Positions 34,846-46,259 of a DNA stretch of 64,000 nucleotides are shown one piece after another. The position numbers were made by a program, and so were the translations under genes. Below the pieces are notes generated by a model, which saw nothing but the letters and a program-made list of their open reading frames with translations, was not told where the DNA came from and made no database searches. This stretch comes from Nipponacmea schrenckii. Taxonomy: Eukaryota; Mollusca; Gastropoda; Lottiidae. Position 1 is the stretch's first letter, and each line of letters begins with the position of its first letter. Where the stretch lies: the NCBI GenBank assembly GCA_030562195.1, contig JAUJPP010000005.1:12148826-12212825 (forward strand). The letters run 5' to 3'.

Positions 34846-37800
34846 TCAAGTTCCTTCATCTGGATTGGAATCATCATCCTTAAAGTTCAATTCCCAGTTA
34901 TCTGCATGGGAGGTGCCAGTAAACGACGAAATCGACCCAAACTCGTGCACTAAGTTTTTCAGCAGCTCTGGAGTATGACCACCGAATCGGTCTTGTCCAT
35001 ACCCCGTCAATGAAAACAGTCTTTTAATACTGGGTTTGGTTTCAGTGTTGGTGAAATACACGTTCGTTCTTGATAAATGGTTGAAAGATACCTGTAAAAG
35101 TAAGAAAAGTTGACATAAAATGACGTATGACAAATACATATCATAATTAAGTGCAGAAAAAATATGAAGTAAACTCAAGCAACTTCAACATTTTATGAAA
35201 TCATTCAAGTATCTTTTGGAATTATTAGAGTGAATACCTGCTATCGTCAATGAAGGTTTCACCCCGATGTGGAGCAGCAGATGCAGAATGGGTTCAATAG
35301 ATATGGAATTTAATTTTACACCCAGCAAGCTTATCCAACGCAAATTTGAAAAAAAATCTTACCAGAACGAGTTTTTCGAGATTGACCGACGAATTCATTT
35401 GAATCTGCCAGTTGATCGGATGATAGTTGACTAGAACGAGAACTTTGGGCTTAGCAGAATCACCATTGATTTTCACATTGGTTGCTAGGGAGCGATGGTT
35501 GCCGAATATACTTAATACGTATACATCCGACTCTTTCTTACTGCTGGTCTTGCATGTGAAGGTCTTCTGGACTCGACCATGTAAAGATGCTTTAGCCTCT
35601 GATGGACTGTTTGCCATTATATTACAGTCTTCAACATGAGCTAAAATGGAAATGAGAAGACGGCTATCTAAAAGGCCTGAAAGGAATCATTAGCTAGTGG
35701 AAATGAAACGAATGGAGTTTTACGCCCTACTCTTCTGCACCTTATGGGGTAATGAAGACGGTGCGGACTCTTTAAAAGAAATATATCCTTATTAGGTGAT
35801 TATTGTTATCAGCATCTCTCTGCACAGGTGTTGAGTTAACAAACACAGAACTGGAAAATTCAACGAAGGTCTTCGGCCTTTCTGGACAACGCTTTTGGAA
35901 AAAGGTCCGTAATAGACTCATACATATAAACTTTAAATGTGATTTGGTACTTACGTAAGCATGTGAGAGGATCATAATAACTGCCTTGACATTGACAAAG
36001 TCCCTTCACACATTGTGACTTGAATCTAAAGGCAGCGTAAGCCCAGCATTCATTGATACATGGTGTCCTTGTGATGTAAGATGGATATACTTCTAGAAAA
36101 TAAACAGCAATGAATAATTTATATACGATCTGAACGATGAAACAGTCATCCAGCCACAAAAGCACATGACGAGGATTATGTCACGGTGCAGGGTTGTGAC
36201 AAGTAAACCACTACCAATCAAACTTGACGAACACTCTCGTGGAATTAGGCTTGGTACCTGAAGGAACAACCCATGACCTACTTACCCTGTGTTTTAGGAC
36301 TGTGTTGTAAAGACGAATGTACCGTTATATCTGTTATTAAAGTGTGGTTTATCTTTGGATTCCCTTCTCCTAGATGCTGAAATAGACACGTAGACAACTC
36401 AATTATACGAAATGAAATCAATGGAGTTTTACGCCCTACTCTTCTACACCTTATGGGCTGATGAAGACGGCCCGATTATAACAAGGAGAGGGGCAGAGTT
36501 GACGAACTCAGTCACCGCGTCTGATCATCGGTTAGTATAATAATAAAGTATTTATTAAATTTGTAATGGATAGATTGGAATATTGTGTAAACGGTTGGTC
36601 AGGAATTCCGATCAGCAAAGTTGTGAAGGACCACTTTTATTAAGATAATGGGCAAAAGATGACATAATTCAAGTCTAAGCCGACTTTTGATGCACTTGAA
36701 CTTGTGTATTCTTATACGAATTATATATTGAAAGATCGTGTAATATATTCATCGCTTGCCTTATGGGCTGACTGTTAGACAAGACCATGTCCTTGTGGAT
36801 AGGACCTAATTCTGATCCATGTAAAATAAAGAGCTATTACTATTATCATTTTTTTTTATTAGAATCCGTTACCACCATTTGTAACCCGACAAATGACGTG
36901 ATGTATTGATTTCAATTCTCTAACCGATTTTGCTACAACCCGTACTTAAATTATCTCATTTATCTTTGTGGAATAAATTCAAATTTAAACGAAACACATC
37001 AATTTGTAGATTTAAAGATATTTAGTTGGAAGAATTTTTAACAAACAGTCGTTCCATTTATCAAACTGAATTTCTCTTCTAAAAGCGAGTTTTTGTCTTG
37101 TGATTGACAATGAAAGAAGGAAATTGGTTTAATTTCACGTTGTCACGAACTTCGCAGCGTTCAGTTACTCCAAACACATTGGAAATGAACAAATAAATTG
37201 GTTTCGTTTATTTGATGAAATCGATAATTTTAATAAAACGTAATCTTTCTCCTTCTACTCCGTTGTCAAAATACTCTATTACAAATATTGTCAGCTTCAA
37301 TTTGTAAAAAGATTCCGTGTTGAAATGAGATTTGCAGTGAATCGGCGAGAAACAAAGCTTTCAAATACCACATATTAGCGTTTTGGGTGAATAAAAAAAG
37401 GGGGTGGGGTGTCTTATGACGTTGCAGTTCTTTGTAATTTTCATTATTAAAGTACTGACCTGTTCTTTTATACTGAATGTTTCAAATTCTTTACATGTTG
37501 ATTTATTTTTTCCTAAGACACGAATTGACTCTGACACCCACGTTGAGCTGTGGACACTATTAGCCTACTAATAATCTTAGATTTAGTTTCGTTTCCAAGA
37601 TAATGCATTTTTTGTCATTCTTGCCCTTTAATAAAGTGCTTTGGCTAATGAATTACCATTTGAAAATTTCTATTTCTTCCATGTGATGAAACTGCATGGA
37701 TATGTAATGTCCACTCACCTGTATTTGGGTTGTTTTGGGTGATTGGTGAAACCCGATGTATAAAGAAACACTCAATAACACTAAAGATATGATGAACACT

Positions 37801-37970
37801 AGCACCGTGAACAGAATATATCGGAGTCGATGGCGGTTACTCATCTTGACTTCTGTCACCACGGCCTCTATCTGTCTAGTCGGAGCTGGTATCAGGGATC
37901 TCATGTGTGAAGGCAAAGGTTCTGATGTAATGGTGTAAATATCGTAATTTTCATCCTTATCACTACCACA
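34846..37970 (-). CDS. Unrecognised type II membrane protein with EGF-like segment (5' incomplete)
   Basis: I do not recognise this family. Five exons join in phase with GT-AG introns: 37970-37719, 36376-36286, 36092-35955, 35640-35363, 35091-34846 (TGA at 34,848-34,846), giving at least 334 residues. The first exon enters open from an unseen upstream exon; it has a Lys/Arg-rich stretch followed by one membrane helix (YILFTVLVFIISLVLLSVSL), so the rest is probably extracellular. Exon 36092-35955 has a six-Cys segment starting CINECWAY and ending PLTC, like a short EGF-like module. The last two exons form a domain of about 170 residues with VLVLVNYHPINWQI, a Leu/Val-rich strand, and TGYGQDRFGGHTPELLKNL. 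No catalytic motif is visible. Function unknown; an extracellular receptor or adhesion role is only a guess. Confidence 0.72.
35700..35765 (+). repeat. SINE-like tail fragment
   Basis: GAAACGAATGGAGTTTTACG, CCCTACTCTTCTGCACCTTA and GGGGTAATGAAGACGG occur once. The same block recurs at 36,405-36,475. It looks like one unit of the 51-bp minisatellite joined to the start of the GGCGTTG-type element. Confidence 0.55.
36405..36475 (+). repeat. SINE-like tail fragment
   Basis: GAAATGAAATCAATGGAG, TTTTACGCCCTACTCTTC and CTTATGGGCTGATGAAGACG; near copy of 35,700-35,765. Both lie in introns of the type II membrane protein gene. Confidence 0.55.
36480..37700. other. Large intron of the type II membrane protein gene
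   Basis: Between exons 37970-37719 and 36376-36286. No further exon, RNA gene or tandem array recognised. Confidence 0.45.
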
Positions 37971-38151
37971 CTGAAATAAAAGAATATTATGTCAAAAATC
38001 AAAACAAGTACTAGATACCAAATTACCTTAAGGCTCCCTTGTTGGTCATTCAGATATTTATGAATTCACACCCAAATACAAGCCACCATGAAAACGTACG
38101 TGCTTAACACACCAAACACATAAAGTCACATTCAGTCATATATACCACACC

Positions 38152-38572
38152 CCCAGACAGACTACCATATCCTCAGACAGACTACCATATCCTCAGACAG
38201 ACTGGCATATCCTCAGCCAGACTGGCATATCCTCGGACAGGTTGGCATATCCTCAGACAGGCTGACATATCCTCAGACAGACTGGCATATCCTCGGACAG
38301 ACTACCATATCTTCAGACAGACTGGCATATCCTCGTACAGACTACCATATCCTCAGACAGACTACCATATCCTCAGACAGACTGACATATCCTCAGACAG
38401 ACTGACATATCCTCAGTCAGACTGGCATATCCTCGGACAGAATGGCATATCCTCGGACAGACTGACTTATCCTCAGTCAGGCTGGCATATCCTCAGACAG
38501 GCTTCTATGTCCTCGGACAGACTGACATATCGACAGACAGGCTGCCATATCCTCAGACAGGTTACCATCTGC
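38152..38572. repeat. 20-bp tandem repeat (about 21 copies)
   Basis: Units of CATATCCTCAGACAGACTGG with variable last bases (CTACC, CTGGC, CTGAC). The period is exactly 20 bp through most of the array. Confidence 0.95.
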
Positions 38573-39770
38573 TTAGGCAAAAAGAAATGTAAAAGTGATC
38601 ATACATAGCAAACAGCCCTTTTTAACTAAACGTCCAACTTTACTCGCAAAGGGTGAATTTCATATCCTCACACACGATAGAAAAAAACCCGATTTGGGAC
38701 TCATCACAAATACACAAATCCTTAAATCCCTGAAAAACAAATCGAACAAAACACCTACTCAAGCCGTATCACATGGCCTTTTGTTTATAACAGACCCGAG
38801 GCAATCACTGCTAGTTTGGTAATAGTTATTGTCAGGTATACAATAGGGAGTTAGGATGGGCCTAATTACCACCATTGTTGTTCATTGCTCCTATGGATTG
38901 TATTTAGGGGTCAATCTCTCCCCTGGGGTTGTATTTGGGGTCAAGGGTTAACTGGTCAGTCCCTTACTCCAAAACAGCTGAGTGACAAAAGGGGCTAGAC
39001 CTTGACCACATTATGACACCCACACGTCTTAGTTCGCTTTTTATGGTTGCGGCTGTTTACCACCGACGAAAGGAATGGGGTGGGGGTGGGGGTGTTACTA
39101 AAGATTAAATTTAATTGGAGAAAATCGTTTTTTTAGCAAGTAATTATTTCAATGATAAATGTGAAAAGAAGAGCTAGATTTGATCATGAAATCCTCTTTG
39201 AAAAAAAAAACGATACCAGTACCAGTGCTGCGGTGAGTCGGATTGCACTCACAAATACATGTACATAATCACACTGTGTACTAGTTTTTTGTACCATTAG
39301 AAGGACCATACGCCTTAGTGTTTACTATTTGCCTGTATGTCGTGTACCTCACACAAATCATGTGAAAAGTTCATTATCTGATACCAATGTGTAACTAATA
39401 TTTTGTTTTCGTTCTGCGGTTAAAATCGCTTATACTTAAAACTACAATTTGTGATATTAGTAATCTTGTAAAGGGCGTTAACTTGCATTTGCCAACCAAC
39501 CAACCATATTTTTCAAAAGATGATTAATAAACCCACAACAATTTGCTCCGTAAGTGTCTATTGAAATATTATTCAAATTAGACCCAGAAATAAAAATGTA
39601 TTGACCTTTAACCTCCGTCTTGACAAAGATACGATATAATTATATAGATACAGATCAAAGCTCAAATATGAATGAATTCAACTTTTTATGAGAGACATGA
39701 AATATGTGACCTCATTATATTTTGAAGATTTTGTGATAGTAAACGAATTGAAAGGAATTCGAAATTTACA
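38573..39770. other. Intergenic, G-rich patch
   Basis: No gene. Around 39,075-39,097 there are three runs of four to five G separated by single T, a possible G-quadruplex former if a further G pair joins. Confidence 0.4.
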
Positions 39771-39774
39771 CTCA

Positions 39775-39935
39775 ACTGTATCTTAAACTTGAACTGATGA
39801 AATGAAAAAGAAAAGTTTATCCCTCGACTGTTTACCGTATCGGGCTAATGAAATGAAATGCAGTTCTTTGTCCTACTGTTCTATACGTTATTGGACTAAT
39901 GAAATGAAATGGAGTTTCATGTCCTACTATTCGTT
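39775..39935 (+). repeat. 51-bp minisatellite family, array 5 (about 3 copies)
   Basis: Three diverged units with CTAATGAAATGAAATG and GTCCTACTGTTC. Confidence 0.8.
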
Positions 39936-41020
39936 CATATTTTAGTAACGTTTTACAAAACCAGTAGGCTTCAGTGAAATAAATTCGTTGCCTTCCTATT
40001 TTCCAATAATAAATGTAAAGGGGGTTTAAACGAGTACAACTTGCAGCATACATGCTACAGGCTTCGGTTGTACCATCCGAACGACATGTCTGAAATAGAA
40101 GAATATGGGTTTGGTGATGGAAGGAAGATAACACGCGTCCAAATTCGTGATTTGTTTTTATTTAAAACTCCCTTCTGTCCAATTGCCTATGTGAATTTTA
40201 TTTACAAACTCAAAGCTTCAACCAAGAAATCATAGTGGTCGAAGAGTCGCTCAAGTCTCTGAATGACCCCCCCCCCCAACTCATTTTAATTTAGATATCA
40301 AGGTCTGACTGAATATAACGGCTTATTATTGTCCATAAATAGATATTATTCTTCAAGTAGAAACCCCCTGCAGTACTACTTATATAGCTCAGGCTCGTGT
40401 TTAGTTAATAACACACAGTAAAACTGTTATCTGGTTATACAACTTGTTCACAAACATTATCACAACGTACTAATGAGCTATGATTTAAGAGCATTATGCT
40501 ATTGTGATATATCATTTGGAAAAAGTAAAGCTTGAAGTGTAATACAAAGCAACTATCGTAAGATTGCCGATGCTCATTGGAAACGGTTTAGCTTGAAGTG
40601 TTACACAAAGCAACTGCTTGCCGATCCATCTATATCCTAATCGTGATACACCTTGTTTAAAAGCCATGAAGAGTTTATTTTACATTCATATATCTAAATC
40701 ATATTATATTCACAGTCATTCGTAATCAATTAGATACATTAGAATGTCCTTGTATATCATTACGTTTAATTTACAAAATCAATAATAAACAATGATTGTA
40801 ATGTGTAATGTTCGTCTCCTACACGTGCAAACTACATCTTAACCTATTTAATAAGATGCACATGTTTTCAAGCACAAGAAGAGGAGCTCGTCCCTCAAAT
40901 TTTAAATGTATGTCATGTTTGTAGGCATCTGCTGCTTTTCTTCTTTCTTTATTGGATTCGCAATAGTAGAGTGTTTTGTAGGGTTAGAGCATTTAAGAGA
41001 AATTCCCCCATGTCTATAAG
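39936..41020. other. Intergenic, nothing recognised
   Basis: AT-rich; short plus-strand frame at 40,041-40,235 has no family motif. A partial duplication of AGCTTGAAGTGT and ACACAAAGCAACT occurs near 40,529 and 40,589. Confidence 0.35.
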
Positions 41021-41021
41021 C

Positions 41022-41262
41022 AGAAAATGATAGTGGCATATTCCAAAAATCAGAACTTAAATGACAACCTTGTTCATAGCAAACTAAACAACAATCTGTA
41101 CATAACAGGTACTATGGTTCTCGCCCAATGGGCTTATTTTTCAGATCAGAAAAGAAGAGAACAATCCAATAGACTCAGACCCTTCATTCCAATACTAGTA
41201 TCTAAATAAAATATGTGTTCCACCCCTAGGCCTGTACATGTGGGAGAATCAATCCCTCCATG
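41022..41262 (+). repeat. Penelope-like element remnant, copy 1
   Basis: Translates as VAYSKNQNLNDNLVHSKLNN followed by noise. The pattern AY-K-NL-D-LV-SKL is typical of the region before the GIY-YIG domain of Penelope-like elements. It aligns with 51,400-51,720 over about 240 bp at nucleotide level, down to the shared CGGGAGAATCAATCCCTC-like end (GTGGGAGAATCAATCCCTCC). Confidence 0.6.
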
Positions 41263-42295
41263 CCCCGAAATCTGTTACCCATAAGTTTCGTCTAGTCCCC
41301 GATCTCGCTAACCTCTCCACAGTTCTTTAACAACCCGTTTTTCAACTAGCTCTACCTTGTAATTTCTATGATTATTTCAGTCTTGCATTCAGTTGTCTTT
41401 AATAAAAAATCTTCTTGCTTTGTCAATAAACCGATTACCTGTGTAATAGAATCTGTAAGTCGTGACAGTCTTTTTGCCAGGCTTGAAATCGAATCAAATC
41501 ACTGCCTTCCGCGATAATTACAACTTGTAAAGTACAGACACTCCGGCACATTTTGATGCAGATGATCAAATGATGGGGTAATGCACTTTCATTGAGCCAA
41601 CATAATTTCAGACGAGTAAACTCTCGATCCTAATAATAAGGAAGTTTTTTATTCATCTGTCTTTACAGTTGGCTGCCTCTCGAAATAAGCCTATCGTAAA
41701 CTTGATAACCATTTTTTTTTGTATTAAAAGTCTAATCTTGTGATTGCACTCTTAAGGGCATTGTCATATAATGTTAAATTTAATTTTCTTTCATTTTGAT
41801 AAACAGTACGCGATTTAACATTACTTTACGGTTAAAAGAAAAAATGCCTCAGTTTTCATGGGGAGTTACAATTGTTTTACCTTTAGTAATGATTGTACGG
41901 GATGGAGGTGGTCTTAGGGAGTCAGGCTTTAACACCCCCCCCCCCCCACTTTTCTGCTTTCAAATATGTAATCATTCTAAATAGTGACATAATTTACTTA
42001 AGCCTTTGGGCAATTGTGTGGCCCTTGCTCGGCCTCTGATCTAATGTCCTCAATAGCCAAGGGCTGACGCTGTAGTTCCGACAAAGTTTGCGTCATTGTA
42101 CACTTTGAGGTGTCGCCGCCTTCATCATTGAAATAGCACAACATGACTGCTATCACAAATAACAAGTTAAATCAAGTATGCATCTAAAGATATTGAAAAC
42201 ATACTTGATATAATTTCAAAATAATCTGCACCTGTTTAACCTAAAAATAAAATTAAGTTCATTTTCATAGACACAAATACGGAGTATTCAACCTG

Positions 42296-42585
42296 GGTTC
42301 CCCTCGTCAGTGAGCCAGATCGGAGGGACTGACATGTTTGAAGCGTCGAGTCGTTCAATATATCGTATATGGCCTTTGTGTGCTACAGGATATGCGCCTT
42401 AATAGTACAAAGGGTTGGCTTCATAAGGTAACGTCTGAGATATATGAGAATGTAATAATATATTTATATCTATACGTGTTACATGTATGTATATTACACT
42501 ATATTATTCAATATGACACCATTGCACACTGCACAACTCCATTAGCCACTAGGTGCCTGAGAGTATAACATTCAACTCCATTTAT
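42296..42585. repeat. SINE-like dispersed repeat copy
   Basis: Starts GATCGGAGGGACTGACATG near 42,318, contains ATTGCACACTGCACAACTCC near 42,522 and ends CATTCAACTCCATTTATTAT. Head has a weak match to CATATCGGAGGGTCTGACGT near 48,910. Confidence 0.5.
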
Positions 42586-42599
42586 TATTCATTTACAGA

Positions 42600-45500
42600 C
42601 ACAACAGCTAACTGTCTCGGCTTCTTGTCCGAAACATTGTTACTAAAGGAAGGTATATAACTTGACAATCCGATTACTCAGTAAAAACATCGGAATTTAT
42701 TGCTTAAGCAATATCATACTACCAAAGCCTTACAAAGGCTATGTGTATAACGGTCTGTGGACTCTTTGAATTGAATGGCAAGACACCAAACCTAAATACC
42801 AATTCTACATTAACTTTAGGGACTCATTAAAGTCAATGACGGCTTCATAATCCCAGTAGCAGAGCGACATAAGGTGTCTTTGAAGAATGATATGCCGGTT
42901 TTCTTTGTGCCATTCATAAAATTCGTCCTTCTTTTTCCGATGTTGAATTAGGTAATTGAATGCCAGAATCCCTTGCGATTGAAACGTCTATTACAATGAA
43001 ATACCGTACACGATATTTACAGCCGAACTCTCAGGCTAATGTATTTCCAATTACTATACAGGAGACAAAATGATCGAGATTTGTCCACAGAATAAATCTT
43101 TGATTAATTAGTCTGAAGAACAACTATCATTTAATGTTACTATTCCGTTACTAAAGGCTTCGTCACACATAACTAGATGAAGATCAATTCCCTGCGAACC
43201 GTCGAAATTCTCGTCTTCGTAGATGACAATTTATATTGACTGTATCTCTTTACAGAATCAGGCGTCTAGTTCGTCTGCAATATCAATATTTTTACCCTTC
43301 AGATAAAAGTTGGAATGGACGAGGAACTGTGGTACATTAGAACTGTGGAATGTGTCCGGAATCCGTACCTCACTTATTTACATCATGTAGGTACTGCAGG
43401 GGTTCCAAAACTCCGACTCTAGGGACAGATCTGGCCACAAGAAGATTCCCTCCGGCCCACGAAAAGTTATTGTGTCGGAAAAAAATCATTTGTTTGGAAA
43501 CCGTATCTGAATCCCAAAAACAGGAGGGAAACGTACTCAGTGACCCGCAACCAGAATCAAATTATTTTTCTGGTTCGCACGACGAATTAATCGGGAACTG
43601 CTGCTCTAGTGTACTGAAATGAAGAAGCAGATATAGGTCGATTCTACTCACAGGATCATTCCTATACGTTAACCACACCATTCCACATAATGAGAAACAC
43701 CAGTGTAAAACAGCCTTTAGAGATATATTGAACGAACTGTCTGATACATAAATCTCCCCCTTCAAACAAATTTCTCTTTTGGTCTCAGAAATAATCCCGT
43801 ATATTTCATCTGATAGCAATTTTCATTCTAGTTTATGGACGCGATGTTAGTTAGGTAATGAATATAAATTACAATATGGTCGACAGGTTATTTCTAGGAT
43901 TCAGTAAAGTTATTTGACATTAATATCGAATTTATTTACTCATTTCCATCTTAAATTATGGCAAGGGATTGCTTGTTTGCTAACTATGTGGTTTCGGACT
44001 CGGAAAGGTTATTTATAAAACTTTAATATCGAACTATTTTAACCAACTTGAATTATGGTAAGGGATGGCTTGTTCGCTATCTATTGATTCTGAAAGTTGT
44101 CGCAACCTTCAAATCAGAAAAAGCTGTCATGAGGATTGTGAATCACGTGAAAGCAGCATGACCTTTGGTGAATCAATACCAAACCTATGTATCATTTATA
44201 ATAAAAGCATGAAAGGCGTTTTATTGAATTGCAATACTTGAATGTGTATTCTGCAAGGTGTTTAGTTCAACTGAAATTAAAATCTATCAGCTGCTAGCTA
44301 GAGTAAATATATGTACGTCCATACCCCTGTAATATTACAACCCGAAATTGGTGGAATATGTAAATTTAGCAGTCAATTGCGAACGCCAAGCAGTGTATCA
44401 TAGGGTAAAATTTGAAGAAGCATTATAAATCTAGCACCCATGCTTATGTCACGCGGTGTGTAATCAAAGAAATTGCCGAATTGCCATATCATCTAAGTCC
44501 ATCAAGAGAATTTCGCTTCAGTAGTTATTTAATCAAATGCTTTAGTAAAATCATGAAACGCCTCGATCCAAGTAAGTCTTTTTGTCATAGAAGATAACGT
44601 TTTTACGTTGTCAGTCACTCGAGTGTACTTCATAATAGAATACAATTAATCAAGATTAACGAATGCCTTTAGTCACTGCGAATGCCTGTGGTCATAACAG
44701 TAAACCAATTATCACCAATTTCGTAAAGGTTTGATTTCACAGGTTTCTGTAGAAATATGTCGCGAGATAAAATGTCTTGAAGCTACAGTAATGAATTAGA
44801 TTTATCAGATTCCTGGCACCCCGAAGACGTGACTGGCATTCACAGGAATTTATTTTCCCCACAAGTCGTTATCATGTATTTGAGAATATGATTTATATGG
44901 TATCAATACGATGTGTTAGACTGATATGTTATATAGTTTATTTTCACGACTTCCAATTAGTTGCAACGTTAGAAATTTTCCAGTGAACCTATTTATCCCA
45001 GTCGGACTCGCAACGGTAGACTACCTCCAACATAACGTGTAATGTAGTCGGAATCACAACGGGTCCGTGATTCACTTCAGAAATGTATTTCACATAGTGT
45101 AATGTTATCTGGATCATAGACTACTCCCATGAAGGAACATTTTGTCCAGTAGATTACTTGCAATGAAACGATTCATCCCAGTCGTAGTCACAACAGTAGA
45201 AATCTTACAATGAAACGATTCATGTCAGTCGTAGTCGCAACAGTAGAAATCTTCCAATGAAACTAAATCTTATTTTTATAAAAAAAAATTGTCTGTAATC
45301 CATTATTTTATGTAATGCGTTATTTTAGCGAACGTACGTCTGAAACCTATTCGGAAAAACGCTACAGAGTGCTGAATTGAGATCTATGAGAAATAAATAT
45401 TTGTATGAATGCATGGAAAGCTGAAATGAATCAATCAGCTAAGTAAAAAGATTTCTCTTGAATAAATATTAAAAAATCGAGAATTCGTCTTCTATTATTT

Positions 45501-45760
45501 TCTCGATTAAATTCTAAGACAAATTAATCTTAATGTTGTCAGACTTTTACGACAGTCGTAGGCGAAACAAACATTGTACATTGTATAAAAAACATCATTT
45601 ATAAAAGATTTCTCCTGAGATTTCAATGTTTTATACACTAACTGTATTAATATTGCGACATATCTGCATTGAAAATTCATATTATTAAAAATCTAATATC
45701 TTATCGACAAAACAATCGTGTACTGAGATGGCTACGATAAGGACCTACACTATATATACG
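42600..45760. other. Gene-poor stretch
   Basis: No recognisable exon. A pair of opposed frames at 43,350-43,622 (plus) and 43,819-43,562 (minus) overlap partly and lack family motifs. CAGTCGTAGTCACAACAGTAGAAATC recurs twice near 45,178 and 45,226 in a short degenerate repeat (45,000-45,260). Confidence 0.4.
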
Positions 45761-45764
45761 TTAT

Positions 45765-46258
45765 TAATATTGAAAATGTATATAAGTTATTAATACGGAT
45801 AATGTATATAAGTTATTAATACTGATAATGTATATAAGTTATAAATACTGATAATTTGTATAAGTTATTAATGCAGATGGTGTATATAAGTTATTAATAC
45901 TGATAATGTATATAAGTTATCAATACTGATAATGTATATAAGTTATTAATGCAGATGGAGTATATAAGTTATTAATACTGATAATGTATATAAGTTATTA
46001 ATACTGATAATGTATATATGTTATTAATATTGATAATGTATATAAGTTATTAATATTGATAATGTATATAAGTTATTAATATTGATAATGTATATAAGAT
46101 ATTAATACTGATAATGTATATAAGTTATTAATACTGATAATGTATATAAGTTATTAATACTGGTAATGTATACAAGTTATTAATACTGATAATGTATATA
46201 AGTTATTGATACTGATAATGTATAAAATATATTAATACTGATAATGTAGATGAGTTAT
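45765..46258. repeat. 26-bp tandem repeat (about 19 copies)
   Basis: Units TGTATATAAGTTATTAATAC plus TGATAA. Some copies carry GCAGATGG in place of CTGATAA. Very AT-rich. Confidence 0.95.
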
Positions 46259-46259
46259 G

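Noticed and set aside
38152..38572. 20-bp repeats as a CRISPR array
   Set aside because: No spacers: units are contiguous and similar throughout, in an intron-rich animal genome.
43350..43819. Opposed ORFs as a gene
   Set aside because: No family motif, overlap on opposite strands, no convincing splice sites.
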